Of a stretch of 64,000 nucleotides of DNA, positions 7,188 through 17,074 are shown piece by piece. The notes under the pieces are model-generated. The model saw only the letters and a list, made by a program, of their open reading frames with translations. It did no database searches and had not been told where the DNA came from. The DNA lies in assembly GCA_963814315.1 (NCBI GenBank), contig CAWFCG010000001.1, positions 558,001 to 622,000 on the forward strand, given 5' to 3'. Numbering within the stretch: position 1 is the first letter of the stretch; every line of letters starts with the position of its first letter. A program made the translations under genes and the position numbers. This stretch comes from JAFMJV01 sp963814315. Lineage in GTDB: Bacteria; Chloroflexota; Limnocylindria; Limnocylindrales; CSP1-4.

Positions 7188-8825
7188 GTGTCATCCGAGC
7201 GCGCCGATCCAGCGCCCAGGAGCGACTGGACCTCACAGCCGCGCTGCACAGCAGGCGAGCCAGACGGCACGCGCTGCACAGAGGATGGGGGCGCACACGT
7301 GGGTTCGGCGGGTACCAGGACAGAGATCGATGGCGGTCATGACGCGACGGCGAACGCGGCACCTCGTACACGGCGCGCCACCCGCCTGCTGCTCAGCATC
7401 GCCGTGGCCGTGGTGGCGGGAGTCATCGCGGCGTGGGTGACACCGCGCGGACCAGTCACGACCACGGACACCGTGGCCTGGACGGTTGGTGCCATGCTGG
7501 TGGGGCTGGCCTGTGGCTTCATGCTGGGCTCCCGCTGGGCCGTGCTCTTGGCACCGGTCGCCTTCGGTGTGGCCTTCGAGATCGCCCGCGTGGGCACCGA
7601 TGGGCCCACCGTCGATGCCGTCCATCTTGGTTCGACCTACGGCATCATCGCCTTCGTCGTCGGACGCGGCCTCAGCGTCCTATTGCTGGTGCCGGCCATG
7701 ATGCTCGGCGGCGTCGTCGGGGTGGAGATCGCCGCCCGCACGGGCCGGCCCCAAGCGCACACGCTCGGTATCGCTGGCTGGCTGGGAGTGGCGGTGCTGA
7801 CGCTGGTGGTGGTCGGACTGCAGGCGTCCTTCCTCCGACCAGCGGAGATCACGCCCATCCTGGGCTCCGACGGCGAGCCGATGCCGGGTGCGGTAGCGGA
7901 ACTGACGAGCGTGGAAGTGGGCGGCCACGAGCAGGCCATCATGATCCGGGGCCGCAGTGACCAAAACCCGGTGCTGCTCCACCTCGCCGGCGGTCCCGGC
8001 GGCACTGACATCGGCGCCATGCGCGCCGATACCTCGCTCGAGGACGACTTCGTGGTCGTCACCTGGGACCAGCGCGGCACGGGCAAGTCCTACGGCGCCA
8101 TCGATCCGGTCGAAACCTTTACGACGCAACAGATGGTCAACGACACCGTCGAGCTCAGCGAGTACCTTCGAGACCGCTTCGACGAGGAGCGAATCTATCT
8201 GCACGGCCAGTCATGGGGTTCCCTTCTGGGCGTGCTGGCAGTTCAGCAGCGACCCGACCTGTACCACGCCTGGATCGGCAGCGGCCAGATGGTCAGCCCA
8301 GTCGAGACGGATACGATGTTCTGGGAGGACACCATCACCTGGGCCGAATCGGTCGGTGACGATACGCTGGCAGCCAGCCTGCGCGAGAGCGGCCCGCCTC
8401 CGTATGAAGACATCCTCGCCTACGAGGCTGCGCTGTCACATGAGCATGACTGGAACCCCTATCCGGAGTTCGATGGCAACAGGGAGATGCCCTTCAACCT
8501 GTTCGTGCCTGAGAACACGCTGATGGACCAGTTCAACGGCCTGCGCGCGTTCCTCGACACCTTCTCCGTGTTGTATCCGCAACTGCAGGACATCGACTTC
8601 CGCCACGATGCGGCCGCGTTGGATGTGCCGGTCTACCTCATCCTGGGGGCGCACGAGGCCCGCGGTCGAGCCGTACTCACTGAGGAATGGTTCGAGGCGC
8701 TCCAGGCGCCAACCAAGGAGCTCGTCACCTTCCCGCGATCCGGCCACCGTCCGACCTTCGAAGAGCCGGGACGTTTCGCCGAGCTGATGGGGCGCGTGCG
8801 CGACGAGACATACCGCGGGGCCTGA
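7188..8825 (+). CDS. alpha/beta hydrolase with N-terminal membrane domain
   Basis: A 545-residue protein in two parts. Residues about 55-215 form roughly five hydrophobic helices (LLLSIAVAVVAGVIAAW, VAWTVGAMLVGLACGFMLG, a segment around 125-145, VLLLVPAMMLGGVVGVEI, GVAVLTLVVVGL). Residues about 250-545 form an alpha/beta hydrolase of the proline-iminopeptidase type: oxyanion segment HLAGGPGG, TWDQRGTGKSYG, nucleophile elbow GQSWGS with Ser342, and SGHRPTFEEP with the catalytic His. The strand where the acid normally sits reads LGAHEARG, so Glu may replace Asp. Start is a GTG; the first 50 residues are polar and the true start may be later. Substrate unknown; membrane-tethered peptidase or esterase likely. 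Confidence 0.8.
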   Translation: MSSERADPAPRSDWTSQPRCTAGEPDGTRCTEDGGAHVGSAGTRTEIDGGHDATANAAPRTRRATRLLLSIAVAVVAGVIAAWVTPRGPVTTTDTVAWTVGAMLVGLACGFMLGSRWAVLLAPVAFGVAFEIARVGTDGPTVDAVHLGSTYGIIAFVVGRGLSVLLLVPAMMLGGVVGVEIAARTGRPQAHTLGIAGWLGVAVLTLVVVGLQASFLRPAEITPILGSDGEPMPGAVAELTSVEVGGHEQAIMIRGRSDQNPVLLHLAGGPGGTDIGAMRADTSLEDDFVVVTWDQRGTGKSYGAIDPVETFTTQQMVNDTVELSEYLRDRFDEERIYLHGQSWGSLLGVLAVQQRPDLYHAWIGSGQMVSPVETDTMFWEDTITWAESVGDDTLAASLRESGPPPYEDILAYEAALSHEHDWNPYPEFDGNREMPFNLFVPENTLMDQFNGLRAFLDTFSVLYPQLQDIDFRHDAAALDVPVYLILGAHEARGRAVLTEEWFEALQAPTKELVTFPRSGHRPTFEEPGRFAELMGRVRDETYRGA

Positions 8826-8886
8826 CGGGGACCAGCCCGACGACCGTCTACGATGGCCCTCGCGCCACCTGCAGCGGGAGAGCCCC

Positions 8887-10269
8887 ATGAGCGTCGAGAC
8901 TGAGCGCCAGTCGTCCCAATCTGATCGCCTGTCCTTGGAGCGCATCCGCGAGCTGGCGGCAGCCGACGACCGCGAGGGTCTTGATGCGGTCATCAGCGCA
9001 CTCGAACCGAGCGAGGCCATCCGCGCCATCCTGCGCCTGGAGCACGAAGACCAGCAGTCGGTGCTGACGACCCTGTCGCCACCGGAGGCCGCTGACCTGA
9101 TCGAGGACGCCCCCGATGAGCAGGCAGCCGACCTGATCGAGCAACTGACACCGACCGAAGCCGCCGCCATCGTGACCGCGATGCAGAGCGACGAGCAGGC
9201 CGACCTGATCGCCGATCTGGGCCGCTCAGAGGCGGCGGCCATCCTGGGACAGATGGAGCCCGAGGCCGCGAGCGAGTTACGCGCCCTCGCGGACTACGCT
9301 GACGATGTCGCCGGCGGTTTGATGATCACCGAGTTCCTGCAGGTGGGCGAGAACACCACGGTAGGCGAGACGCTCGATGCGTTGGTCGAGAACGCTGAGG
9401 ACAGCGACGACCATTTCAGTCGCTACGTCTATGTCCTCTCCCCGCTGGGGCGGCTGGTCGGGGTCGCTGCCGCCAGCGTGCTGGCTGCGGTTCCGCGCAC
9501 CCAGCGCGTGGCAGACACGATGGTGCCACCCCTCTTCACCACCCCCTTCACCGGTCTCGATGCCCTGCGTGACTTCTTCGAGGCGCATCCCATCGCCGCC
9601 GTGCCGGTCGTCGATCCCCGCGGTCGCCTGCTAGGCGTGACCCGCCGCACGGCGGTGCTCGATGCCCTGACCGATCGTACCGAGCGCGAGATGCTGCGGA
9701 TGCGCGGCATCGTCGGTGGCGACGAAGTGCGTTCGCTGCCGCTGGCTACCCGTACCAAGCGCCGTCTCTCCTGGCTGAGCATCAACATCTTGCTCAACGT
9801 CGTCGCTGCCAGCGTCATCGCGCTCTTCATCGATACGCTCGATGAGGTCATCGCCCTGGCCGTGTTCCTGCCCATCATCAGTGACATGTCCGGCGCCAGT
9901 GGCAACCAGGCGGTCGCGGTCAGCATGCGCGAGCTCTCGCTCGGCCTGGTCCGGCCGTATGAGGTCGGCCGGGTATGGATCAAGGAAGTCTCGGTCGGGC
10001 TCATCAACGGCACCGCCCTGGGCATCCTCATCGCCCTGGTAGCCACGCTCTGGGACGGCAATGCCTGGCTGGGGCTGGTGGTCGGCGTGACGCTCGCCGT
10101 CAACACCGTCATCGCGGTGTCCATCGGCGGCACGGTGCCGCTGCTCCTGAAGCGTTTTGGGGTCGATCCGGCGATAGCCTCAGGGCCCATCCTGACCACC
10201 ATCACCGACATCTGCGGCTTCTTCATCGCGCTGAGCCTGGCCAGCCTGATGCTGGCACAGCTGACGTAG
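8887..10269 (+). CDS. mgtE: magnesium transporter MgtE
   Basis: Magnesium channel of 460 residues. Domain order matches MgtE: an N-terminal superhelical domain of repeated short helices (about 15-130), two CBS domains (about 135-260), a plug helix, and a five-helix membrane domain from about 285. The family signature DPAIASGPILTTITDICGFF lies near 427-446, and SDMSGASGNQ in the second helix is also typical. A GGGAG sits 5 bases before the ATG. It follows the hydrolase by 61 bp and precedes the RimK cassette by 25 bp on the same strand, so it may be the first gene of that transcript. Confidence 0.95.
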   Translation: MSVETERQSSQSDRLSLERIRELAAADDREGLDAVISALEPSEAIRAILRLEHEDQQSVLTTLSPPEAADLIEDAPDEQAADLIEQLTPTEAAAIVTAMQSDEQADLIADLGRSEAAAILGQMEPEAASELRALADYADDVAGGLMITEFLQVGENTTVGETLDALVENAEDSDDHFSRYVYVLSPLGRLVGVAAASVLAAVPRTQRVADTMVPPLFTTPFTGLDALRDFFEAHPIAAVPVVDPRGRLLGVTRRTAVLDALTDRTEREMLRMRGIVGGDEVRSLPLATRTKRRLSWLSINILLNVVAASVIALFIDTLDEVIALAVFLPIISDMSGASGNQAVAVSMRELSLGLVRPYEVGRVWIKEVSVGLINGTALGILIALVATLWDGNAWLGLVVGVTLAVNTVIAVSIGGTVPLLLKRFGVDPAIASGPILTTITDICGFFIALSLASLMLAQLT

Positions 10270-10294
10270 CCGAAGCGTTAGGCTCAGAGGCGAC

Positions 10295-10810
10295 ATGGCA
10301 CCAACCCACACCAAACCAAGCCGCACCAAACCAACCCGCACCCGACCCCCGCTCACCACGGTCGGCTGGCGTGAGTGGGTGGCGCTGCCAGACTGGAGCG
10401 TGCCCTGGTTGAAAGCCAAGATCGACACCGGCGCCCGTACCTCAGCGTTGCACGCGTTCGACATCGAGACCATTGAGCATGACGGTGAGCGCTGGGCCCG
10501 TTTCGCCATCCATCCCTGGCAGGACACATCGCAGGACGAGGTCGTCATCGAGGCGCCGCTCGTCGACCATCGGGCGGTACGCAGCTCGTCGGGCTCACAA
10601 GGCGAGCGGCCAGTGGTCCGCACCACCATCGAGCTGGCAGGGCGAACGGTGTCGCTGGAGGTGACGCTGACCAGGCGCGACGAGATGGGCTTTCGCATGC
10701 TCATCGGCCGACAGGCGTTGCGGCGGGCATACGTCGTCGACCCGGCGCGCTCGTACCTGGGCGGCCGCCCATCACACGAGATCCGCAAGCGCAATCGTGG
10801 GCGAGCGTGA
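10295..10810 (+). CDS. RimK-associated retropepsin-like protease (RimB / Zn_protease family)
   Basis: A 171-residue protein of the family annotated as ATP-dependent zinc protease, structurally a retropepsin-like aspartic protease. The active-site motif KIDTGARTSALHA sits near residues 44-56. WREWVALPDW is the family N-terminal strand, and RMLIGRQALRRAYVVDP the C-terminal strand. In pseudomonads RimB is a protease that removes glutamates added by RimK. The next two genes overlap and encode the matching amidohydrolase-like and ATP-grasp enzymes, so all three likely act on one peptide tag. Confidence 0.87.
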   Translation: MAPTHTKPSRTKPTRTRPPLTTVGWREWVALPDWSVPWLKAKIDTGARTSALHAFDIETIEHDGERWARFAIHPWQDTSQDEVVIEAPLVDHRAVRSSSGSQGERPVVRTTIELAGRTVSLEVTLTRRDEMGFRMLIGRQALRRAYVVDPARSYLGGRPSHEIRKRNRGRA

Positions 10811-11803
10811 TGCCCGAGCGACGAGCGTGACGACCGCCAGACGGGCGGACTTCGATTTCGCCGGTCTGGCCATCCCGGCCGGCCGTGCGGCGACCGGAGA
10901 GCTGCCCGTACCTCGCCTGGTCACCGGTACCGACGTCTCGCTGCCGGTGCGTGTCATCCACGGCCGCAACGATGGCCCAACGGTCTGGATCAGTGCGGCC
11001 ATCCACGGCGATGAGATCGCTGGCGTGGAGGTCATCCGCCGCGTCATCGGCCGCTTGGACCCACGCCGACTCAGTGGCACCGTGATGGCCGTGCCCATCG
11101 TGAACGTGCATGGCTTCCTGACCGGCGACCGGTATCTGCCCGACCGGCGCGATCTCAATCGTTCCTTTCCCGGCTCCACCAGCGGCTCCCTGGCCGGCCA
11201 CATCGCCAACGCCTTCATGGCGCAGATCGTGCTGCGCAGTGACATCGGCATCGACTTGCACACGGGCTCAGACCACCGCACCAACTTGCCCCAGATCCGC
11301 GGCAACCTCGACGATCCGCGCACGCGCGAGCTGGCGCTCGCCTTTGGCGCTCCACTGATCCTGCACTCGGGCCTGCGCGACGGCTCGCTGCGCGCAGCGG
11401 CAACCGACGCCGGCGTCACCGTCCTGCTCTTCGAAGGTGGCGAGGCCTGGCGTTTCGACGAGGAGGCCATCGCGGCGGGCACCAACGGCACGCTGCGGGT
11501 GCTGGCCCACTTGGGTGTGATCGACACGGATGGCGTGGCGGCCGCGACGACCCCGGTCGAAAGCCGGCGCAGCAGCTGGATCCGGGCACGTCGCAGTGGC
11601 ATCGTCTCGATGCTGGTGTCACTGGGGCAACCAGTGGGCAGGGGCCAGCACGTGGCGGTCATCCATGATTCGCTGGGGCGGCGCCTCAGCCGCGCCAGTG
11701 CGCCATTCGCGGGTATGGTCATCGGCATGACGCAGCATCCGCTCGTCCACCAAGGCGACGCCCTCGTCCACGTCGCTGCGACGGAGATCAGGACGGAGAC
11801 AGC

Positions 11804-11807
<4 letters not shown>
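10797..11807 (+). CDS. succinylglutamate desuccinylase/aspartoacylase-family zinc hydrolase
   Basis: Zinc carboxypeptidase-fold hydrolase of up to 336 residues. The first zinc motif is IHGDEIAG (His and Glu), the third ligand is in GIDLHTGSD, RDLNRSFPG carries the substrate-binding Asn-Arg, and LLFEGGE holds the likely general base. The family cleaves N-acyl amino acids or removes terminal amino acids. The GTG at 10797 overlaps the previous gene by 14 bases; a second in-frame GTG at 10827 is an alternative start. Sandwiched between a retropepsin-like protease and a RimK-like ligase, it is probably a trimming or deconjugating enzyme for a ligase-made amino-acid tag. Confidence 0.87.
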
Positions 11808-13018
<1,211 letters not shown>

Positions 13019-13049
13019 CAACCCAAGCCGCCAGCGATGGCGTCGCCTT

Positions 13050-13193
13050 TGCAGCAGATGCACGATCTCGACCCGTCTGTCGAGGAAGTCGCAGGTTCTT
13101 GCATCTGCTGCACCGAACTGACGATCCTTCTCATCCACTGCAAGTGATCGGCAGATCGGGACGTCCGTGCGTCGAGATGTTGCATCTGCTGCA
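13050..13193 (+). promoter_or_regulatory. three copies of a 13-bp element upstream of cellobiose phosphorylase
   Basis: TGCATCTGCTGCA occurs exactly three times in 144 bp: 13050-13062 on the minus strand and 13100-13112 and 13181-13193 on the plus strand. The copies extend to TTGCAKCWGMTGCA-like 14-mers. The unit is a partial palindrome (TGCA-N5-TGCA). The last copy ends about 100 bp before the phosphorylase start, so these are probably operators for a sugar-responsive regulator; the regulator is not in this window. Confidence 0.6.
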
Positions 13194-13295
13194 AGTCCGG
13201 CCGGCCGCCAGAGGACTCGGGGCCTGCCCCCACGTCGACCGCCGTAGACTCATCGAGTGCGGTCGAGAAGGAGTCCGCGTGTGCAGGAGGCAGGG

Positions 13296-15767
13296 ATGCG
13301 ATACGGACGGTTCGATGACGAACGGCGTGAGTACGTCATCACGCGGCCCGACACGCCATTGCCGTGGATCAACTACCTCGGCAACGACGACTATCTCGGA
13401 CTCATCTCCAACACCGCCGGCGGCTACTCCTTCTATCGAGATGCTCGCCTGCGGCGGCTGACGCGCTACCGCTACAACAACGCACCGCTCGACGTCGGTG
13501 GCCGCTACCTGTACCTGCGAGACGACCTCAGCGGCGACTACTGGAGTCCGAGCTGGCAGCCGGTGGGCGGGTTCGTCGAGGACTACGAGTGTCGCCACGG
13601 CCTGGGCTACACGGTCATCGGCTCGCGCAGCAGCGGCATCCGGACGGAGACGACCTACTTCGTGCCCCTGGGCGAGACGCTGGAGGTGTGGCGCTGTCGC
13701 ATCACCAATGAGCGCGAGACGCCGGCGAGGCTATCGCTCTTCAGCGCGGTCGAATGGAACCTCTGGGACGCCCTCGACGATGCCACCAACTTCCAGCGCA
13801 ACTACTCCATCGGTGAGATCGAGGTCGAGGTCGGCGTCATCTATCACAAGACCGAATACCGCGAACGCCGCGACCACTTCGCCTGGTTCGCGTGCAGCGA
13901 GCCACTGGCAGGCTTCGACACCCAGCGCGATGCCTTCCTCGGTCCTTACCGCGGCTGGGATCGCCCGCTGGTCGTGGAGCAGGGGGAGGCGACCGACTCG
14001 ATGGCCCATGGCTGGCAGCCCATCGGCTCCCATCACGTTCGTCTGGAGCTGGCGCCAGGCCAGACGCACGAGGTCATCTTCGCGTTGGGCTACGCGGAGA
14101 ACCCCGCCGACGCCAAGTTCGACCCACCTGGTTCGCAGATCATCGCCAAGAATGGCGTGCTGCCGACCATCGGACGCTACCTCCGCGCCGACAACGTCAA
14201 GCAGGCTCTTGCGGGACTGAACGATCATTGGGATGGGTTGCTGGGCTCCCTGCAGGTCGACACGCCCAACGAGCACCTCGACCGCATGGTCAACATCTGG
14301 AATGCCTACCAGTGCATGGTCACCTTCAACGTCTCGCGCTCGGCGTCGATGTTCGAGTCGGGCATCGGCCGGGGTATGGGCTTCCGCGACTCCAACCAGG
14401 ACCTGCTCGGCTTCGTGCACATGGTCCCCGAGCGCGCCCGGCAGCGCATCCTCGACATCAGCGCGACGCAGCTCCCGAGTGGCGGCGCCTATCACCAGTA
14501 CCAGCCATTGACCAAGCGCGGCAACGACGCGGTCGGCTCCGGCTTCAACGACGACCCGGCCTGGCTGGTGCTGTCTGTGGCGGCCTACCTCCGCGAGGCC
14601 GGCGACTGGTCCATCCTCGATGAGCCGGTCCCGTTCGACAACACGCCGGGCTCGGAGACACCACTCTACGAGCACCTCGTTCGCGCCATCGAGTACACAC
14701 TGGCGCGCCTCGGACCGCACGGGCTGCCGCTCATCGGCCGAGCCGACTGGAACGATTGCCTCAACCTCAACTGCTTCAGCGCAACCCCCGGCGAGTCGTT
14801 CCAGACCACGGAGAACAAGGAAGGCGGTGTGGCCGAGTCGGTCTTCATCGGTGCCCTCTTCACGCTGGCCGTGGGGGAGATGGCAGCCTTGGCGCGACGG
14901 CGAGGCGACGACGCTTTGGGTGATCGTTACGAGTCGGCCGAGTCGGACATGGTGGCGGCCATGGACACGCATGGCTGGGATGGCGCCTGGTTCCGCCGTG
15001 CCTACGACCACTTCGGCGAGCCGGTGGGCTCGGCCCAGAACGAGGAGGGGCAGATCTTCATCGAGCCCCAGGGCATGGCCGTCATGGCCGGCATCGGCCT
15101 CGACGACGGGCGGGCGCGACAGGCCTTGGCGTCGGTGCGTGATCGCTTGGCCACGCCCCACGGCATCGTGCTGCTGCAACCGGCCTTCAGCCGCTACTAC
15201 CCCGAGTACGGCGAGATCTCGTCGTATCCGCCCGGCTTCAAGGAGAATGCCGGCATCTTCTGCCACACCAACCCCTGGCTGATGATCGCTGAGGCACGGC
15301 TCGGCAACGGCGATGGTGCGCTCGACTACTACCTGCGCATCAATCCCTCAGCGCGCGAAGAGATCAGCGAGGTCCACCGCTGCGAACCGTACGTGTATGC
15401 CCAGATGATCGCCGGGCCGGACGCATCTACCCACGGTGAGGCCAAGAATTCCTGGCTGACCGGGACGGCGGCCTGGAACTACGTGGCCGCTACGCAGTGG
15501 ATCCTGGGCATCCGCCCCGAGTACGATGGCCTGCGTATCGATCCATGCATCCCGGCCGACTGGGAAGGCTTCAGCGTCACGCGACGCTTCCGGGACACCA
15601 CCTACCGCATCCACGTCAGCAAGCCAGAGGGGACGACCGGGCGAGTCCGCCGTCTCGTCGTCGATGCTCAGGTGATCGACGGCAACATCATCCCGCTGCC
15701 GAGCCAGCGTGGTGGCACTATCGAGGTCGAAGCGCTCGTCGAGGGCATGGCCATGGGAGGATCGTGA
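13296..15767 (+). CDS. cellobiose phosphorylase (GH94)
   Basis: An 823-residue GH94 phosphorylase that splits cellobiose with phosphate into glucose 1-phosphate and glucose in the cytoplasm. Similarity to clostridial cellobiose phosphorylase runs over the whole length: MRYGRFDDERREYVITRP, ISNTAGGYSFYRDARLRR, ESGIGRGMGFRDSNQD, LIGRADWNDCLNLN (the Asp in this segment is the catalytic acid), YPPGFKENAGIFCH and HGEAKNSWLTGTAAWN. Length matches the family (about 810). The ATG at 13296 follows AGGAGG by 6 bases and restores the conserved N-terminus; an upstream GTG at 13257 would add 13 unrelated residues. No signal peptide. It overlaps the next gene by one base (TGATG). Confidence 0.95.
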   Translation: MRYGRFDDERREYVITRPDTPLPWINYLGNDDYLGLISNTAGGYSFYRDARLRRLTRYRYNNAPLDVGGRYLYLRDDLSGDYWSPSWQPVGGFVEDYECRHGLGYTVIGSRSSGIRTETTYFVPLGETLEVWRCRITNERETPARLSLFSAVEWNLWDALDDATNFQRNYSIGEIEVEVGVIYHKTEYRERRDHFAWFACSEPLAGFDTQRDAFLGPYRGWDRPLVVEQGEATDSMAHGWQPIGSHHVRLELAPGQTHEVIFALGYAENPADAKFDPPGSQIIAKNGVLPTIGRYLRADNVKQALAGLNDHWDGLLGSLQVDTPNEHLDRMVNIWNAYQCMVTFNVSRSASMFESGIGRGMGFRDSNQDLLGFVHMVPERARQRILDISATQLPSGGAYHQYQPLTKRGNDAVGSGFNDDPAWLVLSVAAYLREAGDWSILDEPVPFDNTPGSETPLYEHLVRAIEYTLARLGPHGLPLIGRADWNDCLNLNCFSATPGESFQTTENKEGGVAESVFIGALFTLAVGEMAALARRRGDDALGDRYESAESDMVAAMDTHGWDGAWFRRAYDHFGEPVGSAQNEEGQIFIEPQGMAVMAGIGLDDGRARQALASVRDRLATPHGIVLLQPAFSRYYPEYGEISSYPPGFKENAGIFCHTNPWLMIAEARLGNGDGALDYYLRINPSAREEISEVHRCEPYVYAQMIAGPDASTHGEAKNSWLTGTAAWNYVAATQWILGIRPEYDGLRIDPCIPADWEGFSVTRRFRDTTYRIHVSKPEGTTGRVRRLVVDAQVIDGNIIPLPSQRGGTIEVEALVEGMAMGGS

Positions 15768-16384
15768 TGTCGCAGAACCAGGGCTGGGGACCGCCACCCG
15801 GCAGTCAGCCACCCGGCAGTCAGCCACCCGGCAGTCAGCCACCCGGCAGTCAGCCACCCGGTACCGCGCCACCGGTGGGTCCGCCCCCACCGCAGTGGGC
15901 AGCACCGCCGACGCCGCCAGGGCAGCCCTACAAGTATTGCTACGCCTGTGCGTCGGCCATGGACAGCCGATCGGTCGACTGTCCACGTTGTGGCGTGCGC
16001 CAGCCTGATGCCTCCGGAGGCTACGGCAAGAACCGGGCAGGGGCGGCGCTGCTGGCCATCATCGTCGGTGGCCTCGGCATCCACCGCTTCTACCTTGGTG
16101 ACATCGCCTGGGGCGTGGTCTACCTGCTGTTCTCGTGGACGGGCATCCCCAGCATCATCGCCTGGTTCGAGGCGTTGTACTTCCTGACGCGATCCGACGC
16201 GCAGTGGGCGGTCCAGCACGGCGGCCCGGTGCAACCCGCAGACGGCTTGGGCATCGGCTGTGCCTGGGTCTTGCTCCTTTGGCCTCTGATCCTCGGAGTG
16301 CTGGCGTTTGTCCTGTTCGTGGGTCTTGTCTCGGCAAGCGCTGAGATCTCATCGATCTTCTCGGCGACCAGCTCGGGGATCTAG
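15767..16384 (+). CDS. TM2-domain protein with PPGSQ repeats and a zinc-ribbon-like motif
   Basis: A 205-residue membrane protein. The N-terminus has PPGSQ repeated four times within a Pro/Gly-rich stretch. A small zinc-ribbon-like unit follows (CYAC ... CPRC, about residues 62-80). A TM2 domain then occupies about 85-145: KNRAGAALLAIIVGGLGIHRFYLGD-type helix, turn, WGVVYLLFSWTGIPSIIAW. Another long helix lies near the end. TM2 proteins are of unknown function. The start ATG shares its A with the TGA of the phosphorylase, so the two are coupled, though a functional link is not evident. Confidence 0.8.
   Translation: MSQNQGWGPPPGSQPPGSQPPGSQPPGSQPPGTAPPVGPPPPQWAAPPTPPGQPYKYCYACASAMDSRSVDCPRCGVRQPDASGGYGKNRAGAALLAIIVGGLGIHRFYLGDIAWGVVYLLFSWTGIPSIIAWFEALYFLTRSDAQWAVQHGGPVQPADGLGIGCAWVLLLWPLILGVLAFVLFVGLVSASAEISSIFSATSSGI
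15794..15853 (+). repeat. four perfect 15-bp tandem repeats
   Basis: Unit ccacccggcagtcag, four identical copies, encoding PPGSQ four times in the TM2 protein; a fifth copy begins and diverges. Identity at third codon positions indicates recent expansion, so copy number probably varies among strains. Confidence 0.9.
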
Positions 16385-16429
16385 TCGGGCCGTGGCGGTC
16401 AGGGCAGCGATGCCGGGCCAGCGGGGCCA

Positions 16430-17074
16430 TCATCCGCGCCAGTCGAGATCCTCGGGGTGGTCCACATCGAAGAGGCTGCGAGCGCCGGGGTCCAGTCTGC
16501 CCCACTCGCTCTCAGGTACCAGCTCAAGGTCGAGTCCGTCGAGGAGCGCCCGCAGGCTCCGCTTCCCCGCCACGACCAGGTCCCGCCCTTGTTCAAGCAC
16601 GGACCGTCGACACAGCGCCACCGGCAGTGGGCGGGGCACTGCTTCCCACACCAGACAGGCTCCGGCGCGGTCGTCGGCGTACGACAGCAGCCGCCGCAGG
16701 ACTCGCGCCTCGAGTTCCGGCATGTCACCACCGACGACCAGGAGACGTTCATTCCCGGCTTTCGCGGCCGCATCCACCAGCGCGACCAAGGGACCCTCGA
16801 AGGCCGCTCTGTCGAGGACCTCGATGACTTGAGCGGGGACGTCAGGCAGGATCGCGACCGGGAGACCGGCGGGTGATCCGACCACCAGGACCTCCTCGCA
16901 GACTGACGACACGGCTCTTAACGCCAGGTGCAGGAGCGGCACGCCATCCTTGAGAGACGCCAGTTTCTGGCTGCCAAAGCGCTGGGAGCGCCCACCGGCC
17001 AGCACGATCGCCGAGGCCGACCCGGCGAACGGACGCCCCGAGGAGCGGGCGTCGTCAGTGGGCGTCGGGCTCAC
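16430..17074 (-). CDS. mobA: MobA-like molybdenum cofactor guanylyltransferase
   Basis: About 214 residues from the GTG at 17074. The nucleotidyltransferase N-terminus SAIVLAGGRSQRFGSQKL, the VLVVGS strand and the metal-binding VVGGDMPEL follow the MobA/NTP_transf_3 pattern; the C-terminal SLFDVDHPEDL is typical of this family. MobA joins GMP to molybdopterin to form the dinucleotide cofactor required by DMSO-reductase-type enzymes. It overlaps the NrfD gene by 20 bases at the end of the molybdoenzyme operon, so it likely serves the catalytic subunit encoded upstream. The frame extends to 17131, but that part only reads through the neighbour. Confidence 0.85.
   Translation of the reverse strand: MSPTPTDDARSSGRPFAGSASAIVLAGGRSQRFGSQKLASLKDGVPLLHLALRAVSSVCEEVLVVGSPAGLPVAILPDVPAQVIEVLDRAAFEGPLVALVDAAAKAGNERLLVVGGDMPELEARVLRRLLSYADDRAGACLVWEAVPRPLPVALCRRSVLEQGRDLVVAGKRSLRALLDGLDLELVPESEWGRLDPGARSLFDVDHPEDLDWRG

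Noticed and set aside
13731..15266. 511-codon open frame opposite the cellobiose phosphorylase gene
   Set aside because: It mirrors the codons of a full-length GH94 gene; composition is His/Arg/Val-rich with no motif, as expected of an antisense frame in GC-rich DNA.
15794..15853. Short regular repeats considered as a CRISPR array
   Set aside because: Units are 15 bp, contiguous without spacers, and encode PPGSQ in frame inside the TM2 protein.
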